Positions 1 to 14,115 of a stretch of DNA of 64,000 bases are shown here, piece by piece (positions within the stretch are counted from its first letter, which is position 1; each line of letters opens with the position of its first letter). A program made the translations under genes and the position numbers. This DNA is from Methanobacterium formicicum DSM 3637. GTDB lineage: Archaea; Methanobacteriota; Methanobacteria; Methanobacteriales; Methanobacteriaceae. The stretch covers positions 437,001 through 501,000 of the forward strand of contig NZ_AMPO01000001.1 of the NCBI RefSeq assembly GCF_000302455.1, in the 5' to 3' direction. Below the pieces are notes generated by a model. It was not told where the DNA came from. It saw only the letters and a list, made by a program, of their open reading frames with translations, and ran no database searches.

Positions 1-78
1 GAATTTTCAAAAGATCTCAATGAATTCCAAATGAAATATTTCACTAGATTTAAGTTGATTTAATGGTTGCATGTGAAC

Positions 79-625
79 ATGGTCAGTAAAACAGAACAGA
101 AATTTTTAGACGTGGCTTTAGAAATATTTGCTGAAAAAGGATATAAGGGTGCTACAACTAGACTTATAGCACAAAAAGCGGGTTTCAGTGAATTAACTTT
201 GTTTAGAAAATTCAAAACAAAAGAAAATCTTTTTAACAAGGTTTTAACTCAGAATGTAGCAAAAGTTAAGGAAGATTTAGCTAAATCACTTGCTGATAAT
301 GTTTCTGACTCTCCTAATGTTTTTTTTAAGAACCTTAATAACTGATATGGCCAGAATTGCTGATGATAATTACGAATTTATTTTCCTGTCCAACACTCAA
401 AAAACTGACAATATTGATCCTATGCGGGCAGAATTCGTTAAATATGTGGGTAAACATCTAGAAGAGAACCTTCCTGGTCGGGAAATAGATTACAAGGCAT
501 TCGCGCTTTCCATATATTCTTACACATTCATGATCAGCAGAACCAAACATTATGAGCAGGGCTTTTTTAACTATGATGAAGCGCTTGAAGGATTCGTTAA
601 GAACGCGTTGAAGCTTTTCAGCTAG
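79..625 (+). pseudogene. TetR-family transcriptional regulator, frameshifted
   Basis: The first 89 residues carry a typical TetR DNA-binding domain (ALEIFAEKGYKGATTRLIAQ, then a recognition helix around FSELTLFRKFKTKENLF). The frame then runs out at a run of eight T (320-327). Reading with one T fewer joins it to the downstream frame that continues to 625 (NVFLRTLITDMARIADDNYE), giving about 181 residues, the usual TetR length. The C-terminal part is the variable ligand/dimer domain, so the inducer cannot be guessed. ATG at 79 is preferred to the upstream in-frame TTG at 67. The break is either a homopolymer sequencing error or a real slippage mutation. Confidence 0.8.
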
Positions 626-795
626 TTTTGAATTTTTCACCTAAATATTGAAATATCAATGGAAAAAAGAGTAATTAAGTGAACTTAAAGAATAATCAGG
701 TGAAATGTAAAATAAGGGAAATAGGGTAATTAGGGATATTAATCAACGGGATATTAATAAAAAGAGAATTGTAGTTTAAATAATAAAGTAAAATT

Positions 796-1773
<978 letters not shown>

Positions 1774-2113
1774 TATTGTGTGCCTCCATTATTTATTCTA
1801 GATCGCTATAATCCTAAAATAAATTTCAATACTAAACCTCAATCTTTCCAAGTTAAATAGTTTTTATTAGATTATGTTATTAAATTCTGTGAGCATATAA
1901 AAATTATGCAAAAAATCCATATTTAATAAAGACCCCAATATAAAAATAGTGAGAATATTTTAAAAATGTAGAGTTTTTTAAAATCCATGGGCTTCGAGGG
2001 ATAGAAGGATAAAGTACCTTGAAAGGGGTTAGAAAAGGCCATATTCAGGATTTAAATTTGATATTAATTTGTTATGGATCAATCTGGATTAAATAATAAT
2101 CATGGTGTATGAT
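1774..2113. other. AT-rich divergent intergenic region
   Basis: About 340 bases between the divergent arsA and nadE genes. It is very AT-rich with several TATA-like stretches and presumably holds both promoters. No open frame, hairpin or repeat of note was seen. Confidence 0.5.
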
Positions 2114-2923
2114 ATGGTGGACAATAATGGAATTTTACCAGTTTTAGATGTAGAACGTGTTTCAAGGGACATATCAAATTTTATTGAAAGTTCATTAATA
2201 GAATCAAATGCCCAGGGCCTGGTTATAGGTCTTAGTGGTGGTTTGGATTCTGCTACAACTGCCAAACTATGTGCCCAGGTTGTGAATACTGATAAAATTT
2301 TGGGATTGATTTTGCCCAGTCAGAGTACCAATCAGGAAGATGTCGATGATGCAGTAAGTTTGGCTGAGGAAATAGGGATAAAATATAAAATCATACCAAT
2401 CGACCCACTTATTGAACCAGTTCAAGATATTTGCAGCCGTTCAGAGACTAATGAAAACTATAAACTTGCCGGAGCAAATCTTAAGGCACGTATGAGGATG
2501 ATAATTCTTTATTATCATGCTAACGCCCTTAATCGTTTGGTGGTTGGTACTGGTAACCGAACTGAACTTTTAATTGGCTATTTCACCAAATACGGTGATG
2601 GTGGAGTGGATATACTCCCTATAGGGGAACTGTACAAAACAGATGTTCGCCGGGTGGCTAAATATCTTGGTGTTAGTGACAGTATTCTGTATAAAGCCCC
2701 TACTGCTGGTTTATGGCAGGGTCAGACCGATGAGGATGATCTGGGAATTAAATACGAACTTTTAGATGAAATTCTATACTTGACGACGGAAAAAGAAATG
2801 GAAGAGGATGAACTGGCCTTAAAACTTAATATAAAACTGGATGAAGTGATAAGGGTCAAGGCAATGATGCGAAGAGCTGAACACAAAACCAGAATGCCAC
2901 TCATGCCATCAATAATCAGATAA
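2114..2923 (+). CDS. nadE: NH3-dependent NAD+ synthetase
   Basis: About 269 residues. The ATP-pyrophosphatase P-loop GLSGGLDSA near the N terminus, and the later GTGNRTELLIGYFTKYGDGG segment that binds deamido-NAD, identify NAD+ synthetase, the last step of NAD biosynthesis. There is no N-terminal glutaminase domain, so ammonia is the expected nitrogen donor, as usual for archaeal short forms. The ATG at 2114 is chosen because a GGTG ribosome-binding sequence at 2104-2107 sits at proper distance; an in-frame ATG at 2102 would overlap that site. Confidence 0.93.
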   Translation: MVDNNGILPVLDVERVSRDISNFIESSLIESNAQGLVIGLSGGLDSATTAKLCAQVVNTDKILGLILPSQSTNQEDVDDAVSLAEEIGIKYKIIPIDPLIEPVQDICSRSETNENYKLAGANLKARMRMIILYYHANALNRLVVGTGNRTELLIGYFTKYGDGGVDILPIGELYKTDVRRVAKYLGVSDSILYKAPTAGLWQGQTDEDDLGIKYELLDEILYLTTEKEMEEDELALKLNIKLDEVIRVKAMMRRAEHKTRMPLMPSIIR

Positions 2924-3065
2924 AATTTATTTAAACACTTATTAATGAGCTAAATGTTGTTCAGTTAGGTAATAATGATTGAACTTCATTAAATAGTTTT
3001 AAAATTAGATATTCAAAGGAAACATATTCAGTTGAGGGAGAAAGTTAAACAAGAGATGTTTTTGA

Positions 3066-3383
3066 ATGTATTCTATGGTTTATGTCACAGCTTCTGGAGT
3101 AGAAGAAGCCAAAAAAATAGCACGAAACTTATTAGAAGATAAATTAGTAGCCTGTGCTAATATAATCCCTAAAATGGAATCTATTTACTGGTGGGAAGGA
3201 AATTTGGAGGAAGATGTTGAATCAATCCTACTTTTAAAGACTCATTCAGAATCAGTGGATAAAGTTATAGATAGGGTTAAAGAAATCCACAGCTACCAGA
3301 CACCATGTGCACTGGAAATTCAGATCAAAAGTGGATCCAGTGAATACCTGGATTGGCTGGATAAATCACTAAAAAAGCATTAA
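3066..3383 (+). CDS. cutA: CutA1 divalent-cation tolerance protein
   Basis: A 105-residue CutA1 protein: the N terminus MYSMVYVTASG and the diagnostic SIYWWEGNLEED stretch are characteristic. CutA proteins form very stable trimers of ferredoxin-like fold. They are linked to copper tolerance in bacteria, but the archaeal function is not settled. Full length for the family. It sits between nadE and leuS on the same strand with separate spacers, so co-transcription is uncertain. Confidence 0.92.
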   Translation: MYSMVYVTASGVEEAKKIARNLLEDKLVACANIIPKMESIYWWEGNLEEDVESILLLKTHSESVDKVIDRVKEIHSYQTPCALEIQIKSGSSEYLDWLDKSLKKH

Positions 3384-3396
3384 AACTTTAATTGTC

Positions 3397-3459
3397 AGAT
3401 TTAATTCAATTATAGATTTAATATAATAATTGTTAGATTTAATCAAATACAGATTTAAT
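3397..3459. repeat. Four AGATTTAAT direct repeats upstream of leuS
   Basis: Identical 9-mers AGATTTAAT start at 3397, 3414, 3435 and 3451, with steps of 17, 21 and 16 bases. They lie in the cutA-leuS spacer, about 125-185 bases before the leuS start. They may be iterated operator sites or simple AT-rich slippage products. Confidence 0.5.
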
Positions 3460-3582
3460 ATTAATTTGATTAATTAATTCGATACAATCTGTAGATATAA
3501 CTTAAATATTGATGAAATTAGTGTTAATTAAATTATTAAATTAGTTTTTACCAAATTAAACTCAGATCATGGCGGTGATGTA

Positions 3583-6422
<2,840 letters not shown>

Positions 6423-6438
<16 letters not shown>

Positions 6439-6464
6439 ACCCCTTTTATTCATTGAATAAACCC
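6423..6464 (+). repeat. Direct repeat duplicating the leuS 3' end
   Basis: The 20-mer TTTATTCATTGAATAAACCC occurs at 6423-6442, spanning the leuS stop codon, and again exactly at 6445-6464, an offset of 22. The second copy is non-coding. Confidence 0.85.
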
Positions 6465-6531
6465 TACCAAATCCTTTACTAAGATTGAAATTAATAATAT
6501 TTTTTGGGTTTATTCTCCTTTTTATTTTAAG

Positions 6532-6600
6532 AGGCTTTTATTTTCAGGTCTTTTTATTTTCGAGGTCTTTAATTCTCAGGTCTTTTATTTTCAGGCTTAT
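6532..6600. repeat. Degenerate tandem repeat downstream of leuS
   Basis: Four to five units of roughly AGGTCTTTTATTTTC, 14-17 bases each, sit in the 320-base leuS/FAH convergent spacer. The T-rich strand follows leuS, so the array could act as a U-rich archaeal termination zone. The rest of the spacer is featureless AT-rich sequence. Confidence 0.6.
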
Positions 6601-6758
6601 TATTTTAATGTTTTTTTTATTTTTCAGGTAGTATTCTTCGTTTTGTTTTATTTTTATATTATTATGGAAAATCTGGAATAAAAGAAAATTTTAAAATATA
6701 TAAAAAAAGGATTAAAAGGTTATAAAAATTCATAAACTCTTAAAATGATTTTAATTCT

Positions 6759-7535
6759 TTAAATAACTGTAACTTCATTTTTTAAAGTTCCAATTCCATC
6801 TACTGTCACTTCAACCACATCCCCTACCTTCATGGGTCCCACACCAGGTGGAGTTCCAGTGGCAATAACATCCCCTGGATTAAGGGTCATTATATTGGAT
6901 ATGTATTCCACCAGTTCATCTACAGGGAATATCATATTTTTAGTGTTGGATTTCTGTTTAACTTCATTGTTTAGTTTCAAGGAGATGTTCTGATTAGAGG
7001 GGTCCAGTTCAGTTTCCACCCAGGGCCCCAAGGGACAGAATGTGTCGAAACTCTTGGCACGGGTCCACTGACCATCTTTTTGCTGTAAATCACGGGCAGT
7101 AATATCATTTAGGATAGTATAACCTGCTATGTAATCAAATGCATCCTCTTGACTAACAAAACGGGCTTCTCGGCCAATTACTACTGCCAGTTCAGCTTCA
7201 TAGTCTACCTGGTGTGATTGATGGGGGTAAATGATCTTATCCTCGTGGCCTATTACAGTGCTTGGGGGTTTTAAAAATAGTATGGGCTCTTCAGGAAGGT
7301 TCATGTTCAACTCTTCAGCATGGTCCCGGTAATTAAGGCCCACACAGACCACCTTACTGGGTTGAACCGGTGGGAGGATTTTAACCTCATCCAATGAGTA
7401 AAATTCCTTCCTTTCCAGATCATCAAAGGGGGAGCAGGATGCTTCAATCAGGGGAAGATGTATTTCTACCATCCCCCCATTTATCATAACCCCTGTTTTT
7501 TCCTTACCATCCTTTTTGAATCTTAGAATTTTCAT
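6759..7535 (-). CDS. Fumarylacetoacetate hydrolase family protein
   Basis: About 258 residues with the FAH fold core: CVGLNYRDHAEELN, the metal-ligand segment YEAELAVVIG, and the C-terminal TGTPPGVGPMKVGD loop. Family members hydrolyse or decarboxylate beta-diketo acids (fumarylpyruvate, oxaloacetate and related compounds); the substrate here cannot be deduced. MKILRF at 7535 is the usual family start and is preferred to an ATG three codons earlier. It follows hisG on the same strand with a 109-base gap. Confidence 0.88.
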   Translation of the reverse strand: MKILRFKKDGKEKTGVMINGGMVEIHLPLIEASCSPFDDLERKEFYSLDEVKILPPVQPSKVVCVGLNYRDHAEELNMNLPEEPILFLKPPSTVIGHEDKIIYPHQSHQVDYEAELAVVIGREARFVSQEDAFDYIAGYTILNDITARDLQQKDGQWTRAKSFDTFCPLGPWVETELDPSNQNISLKLNNEVKQKSNTKNMIFPVDELVEYISNIMTLNPGDVIATGTPPGVGPMKVGDVVEVTVDGIGTLKNEVTVI

Positions 7536-7623
7536 AAAATCCACTAAATTTGGTTTTTTTTAGAATGAATACATGATTCCGGTGTTAAATCTCAAATTTT
7601 ATCATACATTTATCTATCAATAT

Positions 7624-7644
7624 TTATCAGGTAATCCTCTCTTA

Positions 7645-7659
<15 letters not shown>
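7624..7659 (-). repeat. Direct repeat duplicating the hisG 3' end
   Basis: Two adjacent 18-base units, 17 of 18 identical (7642-7659 inside hisG including the stop, 7624-7641 after it). On the coding strand the unit reads GAGAGGATTAYCTGATAA. The offset is in frame, so the second copy supplies a back-up TGA. Confidence 0.85.
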
Positions 7660-8520
<861 letters not shown>

Positions 8521-8528
8521 ATATGAAC

Positions 8529-8560
<32 letters not shown>

Positions 8561-8678
8561 CATTATTTAGTAAAAATGATTCAACCTGGTAATAACCTAC
8601 CGGGTCCGTAGATTTGCACAGTACTAAACTGTAGATATTTATGTTATTTTCCCCAATCTTATATAGATAGGTGGTCCC

Positions 8679-9971
8679 ATGGAAACCCAGACTATTCAAA
8701 TAAAAAACACAACTATCCTTGCAGATGAAGTCAAGAAAGGATCCGTACTCATAGAAGACGACAAAATCGTTGATATAACTCGCAGTAACTCCAGTAATGG
8801 TGCGGATGAAATCATTAATGGGGAAGGAAAATTTCTCATTCCCGGACTGGTGAACACCCACACTCACCTTTCAATGAGTTTAATGAGGGGGTTAGCAGAT
8901 GATTTGCCTCTGGATGTGTGGTTAAATGACCATATCTGGCCAGTGGAAGCACACCTGGAAGGTGAGCATTGCTATGCTGGGGCCCTTTTATCGGCACTGG
9001 AGATGATTAAATCCGGAACCACCACCTGTAATGACATGTACTTTTTCATGGATGATGTGGCCCGTGCCATTGATAAAGCGGGTATGAGGGGATTACTATG
9101 CCATGGAATGATCGATCTTTTTGATGGGGAAAAACGGAAAGCAGAATATAAAGAAACCCTGCGTATCATAGAAAAATGCCATAACACTGCAGATGGTAGA
9201 ATTCAGGTGGCACTGGGGCCCCATACTCCTTACACATGTTCAACTGAACTTTTAAACTGGGTTCGTAAGAAGGCAGATGAAAAGGGACTTAGAATTCACA
9301 TTCACGTTTCAGAAACTGAAAAGGAAGTTGAAGACAGTTTAAATGATCGGTTAAAGAGGCCCTTTGAGTACCTGGAGGATATTAAATTTTTAGGACCTGA
9401 TGTAACTGCAGCTCACTCGGTATGGCTTTCAGGGGCGGAAATATCTTTAATCAAGGATAATAATGTTAAATTGTCTCACAATCCTCTGAGCAACATGAAA
9501 CTAGCTTCAGGAATATCTCCAGTTTCGGATTTACTGGCCAATGATGTATGTGTATCTCTGGGAACTGACGGAGCTGCGTCTAATAACAACCTTGATCTAT
9601 TCCAGGAGATGAAAACATCCAGCCTCCTTCAAAAGGTACGTAAACTTGATCCTACGGTTCTGCCTGCTGGTAAAGTTCTTGAAATGGCCACCATAAATGG
9701 TGCAACTGCCCTGGGTATGGAGAAGGAGATAGGAACTATTGAAGTTGGAAAGAAAGCGGATATGGTCCTGGTGGACATGAAAGCACCTCACCTGACTCCT
9801 TACAGGAACCCTGTTTCACATCTGGTTTACTCGGCAGAAGGTGCAGATGTGAATACAGTTATATGTAACGGGCAGATTTTAATGCGCGAAAGGGAAGTCC
9901 TGGTCATGGATGAGGTTGAAGTTATGGAACTGGCTGAAAACGCTGCAGAAGACCTTTTATCACGAATTTGA
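8679..9971 (+). CDS. dadD: 5'-deoxyadenosine/SAH/MTA deaminase (amidohydrolase)
   Basis: A 430-residue amidohydrolase of the MtaD/DadD group. Zinc ligands are visible in NTHTHLSMSLMRG, in HIHVSETEKE, in AAHSVWLS and in SLGTDGAASNNNLD. The methanogen enzyme deaminates 5'-deoxyadenosine, S-adenosylhomocysteine and methylthioadenosine, recycling products of radical-SAM and methyltransferase reactions. Length is normal. An AGGTGGT site precedes the ATG, and a TATATAG stretch lies just above it. It is divergent from hisG. Confidence 0.9.
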   Translation: METQTIQIKNTTILADEVKKGSVLIEDDKIVDITRSNSSNGADEIINGEGKFLIPGLVNTHTHLSMSLMRGLADDLPLDVWLNDHIWPVEAHLEGEHCYAGALLSALEMIKSGTTTCNDMYFFMDDVARAIDKAGMRGLLCHGMIDLFDGEKRKAEYKETLRIIEKCHNTADGRIQVALGPHTPYTCSTELLNWVRKKADEKGLRIHIHVSETEKEVEDSLNDRLKRPFEYLEDIKFLGPDVTAAHSVWLSGAEISLIKDNNVKLSHNPLSNMKLASGISPVSDLLANDVCVSLGTDGAASNNNLDLFQEMKTSSLLQKVRKLDPTVLPAGKVLEMATINGATALGMEKEIGTIEVGKKADMVLVDMKAPHLTPYRNPVSHLVYSAEGADVNTVICNGQILMREREVLVMDEVEVMELAENAAEDLLSRI

Positions 9972-10089
9972 GGGCTTTAATCAATTATTTTTTTTCCATT
10001 TATACTGTTTAATGCCTAAAATTTACTAATGGGCACTCAATGAATTAATTCTAAAATAAGAGGATATTTCTAAAAATAAGGCGATATTC

Positions 10090-10776
10090 ATGGATAATGA
10101 AATTTTAACACTATTTGATATTGACGGCACACTGGTTAGGGGCGCTCGCTGCCACTACATGGCATTTGTGCACTCAGTCAGCAAGTTCTATGGAATGGAA
10201 GAGGATATAAGTGGCATAAACTACGCTGGAAAGACAGACCCTCAAATACTCCGGGAAGTTCTGGAGATGGGGGAAATACCAGAGGAAACCATTGAACGAA
10301 ATTTCCAGGCCTGTTTGGATTACATGGTTGATTATTACCTGGCCAATGTACACCAGGAAAATGTCATGGCTTTGGGTGGTGTTAAAGAGCTTTTAGACGA
10401 ACTTCAAACAGATAAAGTGCTTATAGGACTTACCACTGGAAACCTGGAACGCATTGCCCATGCAAAGTTAGGCCGTGCTGGTATTGACAACTATTTTTCA
10501 TTTGGTGGATTTGGCAGCGACAGTCCAAAAAGGCCATGTCTGGTTAAAAAAGCCCTGGAACGCGCCCGGGATTTATATGGGTACCAGGGGGATCAGGTGT
10601 TCGTTATTGGGGATACTCCTCGTGATGTGGAAGCAGCCAGACCATTTAACCTTCACACCATAGCTGTGGCTACTGGAAGGTATTCTACTCATGATCTGGG
10701 GGAAACTGGCGCCGATTTTGTCCTGGAAAGTTTGGAGAACGTTGATAAGATCAGGGAAATTATAGGATTGGGTTAA
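10090..10776 (+). CDS. HAD-superfamily phosphatase
   Basis: A 228-residue haloacid dehalogenase-like hydrolase. Motif I is LFDIDGTLVRG with the nucleophilic Asp, motif II is TTGNL, and motif IV is GDTPRDVEAA. A helical cap lies between motifs I and II as in phosphoglycolate/beta-phosphoglucomutase relatives. The substrate is unknown. It probably dephosphorylates a small sugar or glycolate phosphate. Confidence 0.88.
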   Translation: MDNEILTLFDIDGTLVRGARCHYMAFVHSVSKFYGMEEDISGINYAGKTDPQILREVLEMGEIPEETIERNFQACLDYMVDYYLANVHQENVMALGGVKELLDELQTDKVLIGLTTGNLERIAHAKLGRAGIDNYFSFGGFGSDSPKRPCLVKKALERARDLYGYQGDQVFVIGDTPRDVEAARPFNLHTIAVATGRYSTHDLGETGADFVLESLENVDKIREIIGLG

Positions 10777-10809
10777 ATCAGGAATCCAATTTAATCCAAT
10801 TTAATCGGA

Positions 10810-10834
10810 TTAATCTTCAAAAAGTTAATCTTCA
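10810..10834 (-). repeat. Short direct repeat over the stop codon of the coiled-coil gene
   Basis: TTAATCTTCA is present at 10825-10834 (stop codon and last codons, read on the minus strand) and at 10810-10819, an offset of 15. Confidence 0.5.
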
Positions 10835-11028
10835 TAAATTATTTCAGATTCAATTTTTTCTCTTTTTTCCCGGGCTGCAATGCACCCTTTTTCAAATCCC
10901 AACTTAAAACCTTCTTTAAAGAGTTCTAAAGAGAATTCTCTTAGTCTCTCATTCTCTTTTTGATAGTTTTCATTTTCTTTCTTATACTGCTGCATTTCGG
11001 AAAGTTCAATGAGGTTTAATCTCTCCAT
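10825..11028 (-). CDS. Small charged coiled-coil protein
   Basis: A 67-residue protein, unrecognised. The stretch from about residue 12 to 35 (QQYKKENENYQKENERLREF) is a probable coiled coil rich in Glu, Lys and Asn, followed by a segment with the pattern FKEGFKLGFEKG. That pattern resembles the short coiled tails seen in transposase-associated or YhgA-like proteins, but no firm assignment is possible. AGAGGGATC precedes the ATG. It stands alone between the HAD gene and the transporter operon. Confidence 0.65.
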   Translation of the reverse strand: MERLNLIELSEMQQYKKENENYQKENERLREFSLELFKEGFKLGFEKGCIAAREKREKIESEIIYED

Positions 11029-11201
11029 ATGATCCCTCTAACTAATTCTTAATTTTAACTAATTTTTTAAGGGAGAAAACCGTGGGGTGCACCTTTTGTT
11101 CTGGTTTTTTGTGTTTCTCTCTCACTTGAAGATGGGTTGAAACCATATTTAAATATTGCTATTTAGGTTTTAAAATTCCTATTTAGTGATATAATTGGGG
11201 G

Positions 11202-11263
11202 TGTGATAATCAATTAAGGGAATTTTAAAAGGATGTGATAAACCATTTAAGGGAATTTTAAAA
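11202..11263. repeat. Tandem ~30-bp repeat in intergenic region
   Basis: Two near-identical units (TGTGATAA...TTTAAGGGAATTTTAAAA type) at 11202-11230 and 11234-11263 lie in the 353-base spacer between the coiled-coil gene and the ABC ATPase. An ATATTTAAATATT stretch near 11145 could be the promoter of the coiled-coil gene. Nothing else is seen in the spacer. Confidence 0.6.
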
Positions 11264-11381
11264 AATGGAATTTTTAAAAAAATAATTTAAACTGGAATTT
11301 AAACTTGGAATTTTTGGAACCAATAAAAAAGACCTAATAAAAAACTACCTCCTGGCCCAGGTAATTCTTGGTCTCATGTGT

Positions 11382-12125
11382 TTACCATTCATAATCCAGG
11401 AAACTGGTAATTTCTTTTTTAAGTTCCAAAAACTGGGAGGATGACCTGTCTCGAAGCCGCTCAAGTTTAACTTGGAAACTCTTAATGACTTTGCCCGGGT
11501 TTCGACTTAATACCACCACCCGATCAGCCAGGAAAATTGCTTCATCCACATTATGGGTTACAAAAATGATTGTTTTTTGTTCTTCTTTCCAGATGCGGAC
11601 CAGTTCCTCCTGGAGTTTGTGTCGGGTCTGCACATCCAGTGCAGAGAATGGTTCATCCATTAAAAGAACATGGGGATCGTTAACCAGTGAACGGGCAATG
11701 GCCACCCTCTGTTTCATTCCTCCGGATAGTTCCCGGGGATAACTGGTCTCTGCCTGGGATAAACCAACCATTTTCAGGTATTCTCTGGCTTTTTGTAGCC
11801 TTTCATCTTCTTTCATCTCTTTTAATTCCAGTCCAAAGGTCACATTTTCCAGTACATTTAGCCAGGGGAATAGGGAGTACTGCTGGAACACGTAACCCCT
11901 TTCTATACTTGGGTGGGATATTTCAACGTCTTCTTCCAGTATACGGCCACTGGTAGGGAAGTCCAGTCCAGCTATCATCCTGAGCAGTGTGGTTTTCCCA
12001 CAACCCGATGGTCCTACTATGCACAGGAATTCTCCTTTATTAACATCAAGATTAATATCCTGGAGAACTACCTGGTCCTGCCCTTCATGGTTGAAACTTT
12101 TTGTAATGTTTTCAAGGGTTATCAC
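11382..12125 (-). CDS. ABC transporter ATPase, nitrate/sulfonate/taurine type
   Basis: A 247-residue ATPase energising the adjacent permease. Walker A is GPSGCGKTT, the signature is LSGGMKQR, Walker B is VLLMDEPFSALD, and the switch His lies in IFVTHNVDEA. It belongs to the SsuB/TauB/NrtD group. Its start overlaps the permease stop by four bases, which shows translational coupling. The cluster order is binding protein, permease, ATPase. Confidence 0.92.
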   Translation of the reverse strand: MITLENITKSFNHEGQDQVVLQDINLDVNKGEFLCIVGPSGCGKTTLLRMIAGLDFPTSGRILEEDVEISHPSIERGYVFQQYSLFPWLNVLENVTFGLELKEMKEDERLQKAREYLKMVGLSQAETSYPRELSGGMKQRVAIARSLVNDPHVLLMDEPFSALDVQTRHKLQEELVRIWKEEQKTIIFVTHNVDEAIFLADRVVVLSRNPGKVIKSFQVKLERLRDRSSSQFLELKKEITSFLDYEW

Positions 12126-12859
12126 CAGCTCACCTCCTTCTCAATCCTATTAAAGAGATAATCCGCACCTAATCCAATCACTCCAATGGTCAGCATTCCT
12201 ACAATAGCACTACCAGTATCTAACATACTGGTTGAGGTGAATATGAGGTATCCGAGGCCGTTGTTTGATCCTATCATCTCTGCTGCTACGGTACACATTA
12301 AAGCAACTCCCACACCTACTTTCAATCCAGTGACAATGCTTGGTAAAGATGCTGGAACCACTACTTTCCGTAGAGTCTGCATATGACTTGCTCCCAGAGT
12401 GTAAGCTGATTCTAAAAGGACTTTATCCACTCTTTTAACTCCATCCATGGTGCTGATTAGTATGGGGAAAACACTACCCACGAATATAATGAAAATTGCT
12501 GATTCCATTCCCACACCAAACCATAAAATCGCGAATGGTATCCAGGCGATGGGTGGAATTGGTCTCAAAAGACCAATGGTCAGACTGGTAAAATCATTAA
12601 ATGTTTTTGACCATCCCATCAAAATCCCCAGGGGAATACCCACCAGTGCCGAGACTATGAGTCCCAGTACAACTCGCAGTAAAGTTAAAGAAGTATCTGC
12701 AATGAGTTGTCCATTCATTAAAAGTGCTGTGAATGATTGAAAAACAGCAGATGGGCTGGGAAGGAAATAAGATGGTATTAACCCTGTGAATGTGGTTAGC
12801 AACGCCCAGATTACAACAACTGAAACCGGTAAAATTAATGAAAACCATATTTTGCGCAT
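12122..12859 (-). CDS. ABC transporter permease, SsuC/TauC type
   Basis: A 245-residue integral membrane protein with about six helices. It carries the BPD_transp_1 coupling loop in the form ESAYTLGASHMQTLRKVVVP, where the EAA-type Gly is retained. It forms the membrane channel with the downstream ATPase and the upstream-encoded binding protein. A GGGGGT site precedes the ATG. Confidence 0.92.
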   Translation of the reverse strand: MRKIWFSLILPVSVVVIWALLTTFTGLIPSYFLPSPSAVFQSFTALLMNGQLIADTSLTLLRVVLGLIVSALVGIPLGILMGWSKTFNDFTSLTIGLLRPIPPIAWIPFAILWFGVGMESAIFIIFVGSVFPILISTMDGVKRVDKVLLESAYTLGASHMQTLRKVVVPASLPSIVTGLKVGVGVALMCTVAAEMIGSNNGLGYLIFTSTSMLDTGSAIVGMLTIGVIGLGADYLFNRIEKEVSW

Positions 12860-12878
12860 TTTCTATACCCCCATAAAG

Positions 12879-13838
12879 TTAACCGCCTAAAAATTGAGTA
12901 TCAAATATTTGATCCGATGTAAGGTTCGATTTAAGGTATCCCATTTTGATTTCAATGTTCATGAAGTTTAAAACGTTATCCTGATATGCTTTATCCACAG
13001 AGTAAACGAATCTGATGTGCTGAAGAGACATATCTTCCAGTTCTTCATTGGTGGTTAATTCCTGAGTAAGGATATATGCAGTGTCGTTAAGATGTGTGTT
13101 GACGTATTCGGTTGAGTTCTTATGGATCTGGAGGAATGTATTCAGTTCTTGAGGATGCTGCTCAATGAAATCTTCCCTGGTGATAATCACGCAGCAGGGA
13201 TGATCTTCCAGAATATCATCAGAGTAGATTAACACCTGACCTATACCTCGATAGGGAGCCATTGACACAAATGGTTCATAGGAGATATAAGCATCTACTT
13301 TTTTGGCTGCAAGTGATGATGGAATATTAAAAACATTAATTGAGAGTAGATCCACATCTTTTTGAGTGATATTATATTTTTGTAGTTCATAAACTAATAA
13401 TACCTGTTGTATAGAGCTAACTCCAGGTGTGGCTATCTTTTTATCCTTTAAATCCGCGGGACTGGTTATGGTGGAGTTGGGTTGGACCACGATTCCACTT
13501 CCAACCATGTTAACTGATCCCACAACCTTAATGGGAACTCCTTTACTTATCCCCTGCATGGCTGGAGTAATCCCCACATAACCAATATCAACATCGCCAC
13601 TAGCCACTGCATCTACAATATTAGATCCAGTGCTTATTTGAACGGTTTTAACATTTAAACCATTATTTTCGTAGGTTTTATTGTATTTGGCTACCAGTAG
13701 TGCGGCGCTATGATCAGTGGGTAAGTAAGCTACTTTAATCGTCTTTTGATCATTGAAATTATTGGAGTAATACTCTAAAGAAGCCCCTATAACCACAAAA
13801 ACAGCTAATAATATGATTAAAACAGTATAAAGTTTCAT
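12879..13838 (-). CDS. ABC transporter substrate-binding protein, NMT1/SsuA-like
   Basis: About 319 residues. An N-terminal hydrophobic helix (LYTVLIILLAVFVVIGASL) lacks a lipobox Cys and probably acts as a membrane anchor. The rest is an NMT1/SsuA-type periplasmic-binding fold (IKVAYLPTDHSAALLVAKY; DVDIGYVGITPAMQG). The ligand could be a sulfonate, a nitrate-like anion or a pyrimidine; the sequence does not decide. The ATG at 13838 follows GGGGAGATTT and is preferred to one four codons upstream. Confidence 0.87.
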   Translation of the reverse strand: MKLYTVLIILLAVFVVIGASLEYYSNNFNDQKTIKVAYLPTDHSAALLVAKYNKTYENNGLNVKTVQISTGSNIVDAVASGDVDIGYVGITPAMQGISKGVPIKVVGSVNMVGSGIVVQPNSTITSPADLKDKKIATPGVSSIQQVLLVYELQKYNITQKDVDLLSINVFNIPSSLAAKKVDAYISYEPFVSMAPYRGIGQVLIYSDDILEDHPCCVIITREDFIEQHPQELNTFLQIHKNSTEYVNTHLNDTAYILTQELTTNEELEDMSLQHIRFVYSVDKAYQDNVLNFMNIEIKMGYLKSNLTSDQIFDTQFLGG

Positions 13839-14115
13839 AAATCTCCCCATTCCCTTTTAAGTAATCCCCAATTTGTTATTAACTCATTTTTTTAATAATT
13901 CATGATTTAACCTGTTTTATCCCCTTTCGAAATTTTTCCTAATACTTTTAATCTATTTTTAAGGACTGATCTTTTAAGTATTGTTCTTTTTAATTTTCCC
14001 GTGGTTGATTTGAAGATTCGTAATTATTATTACTTTGGGAGTTTATATTTAATTAAGGGATATTAAGACACACGGAATACTCAGTAGTGGTTTAATAGGA
14101 GTGAGGGGGATTTAA

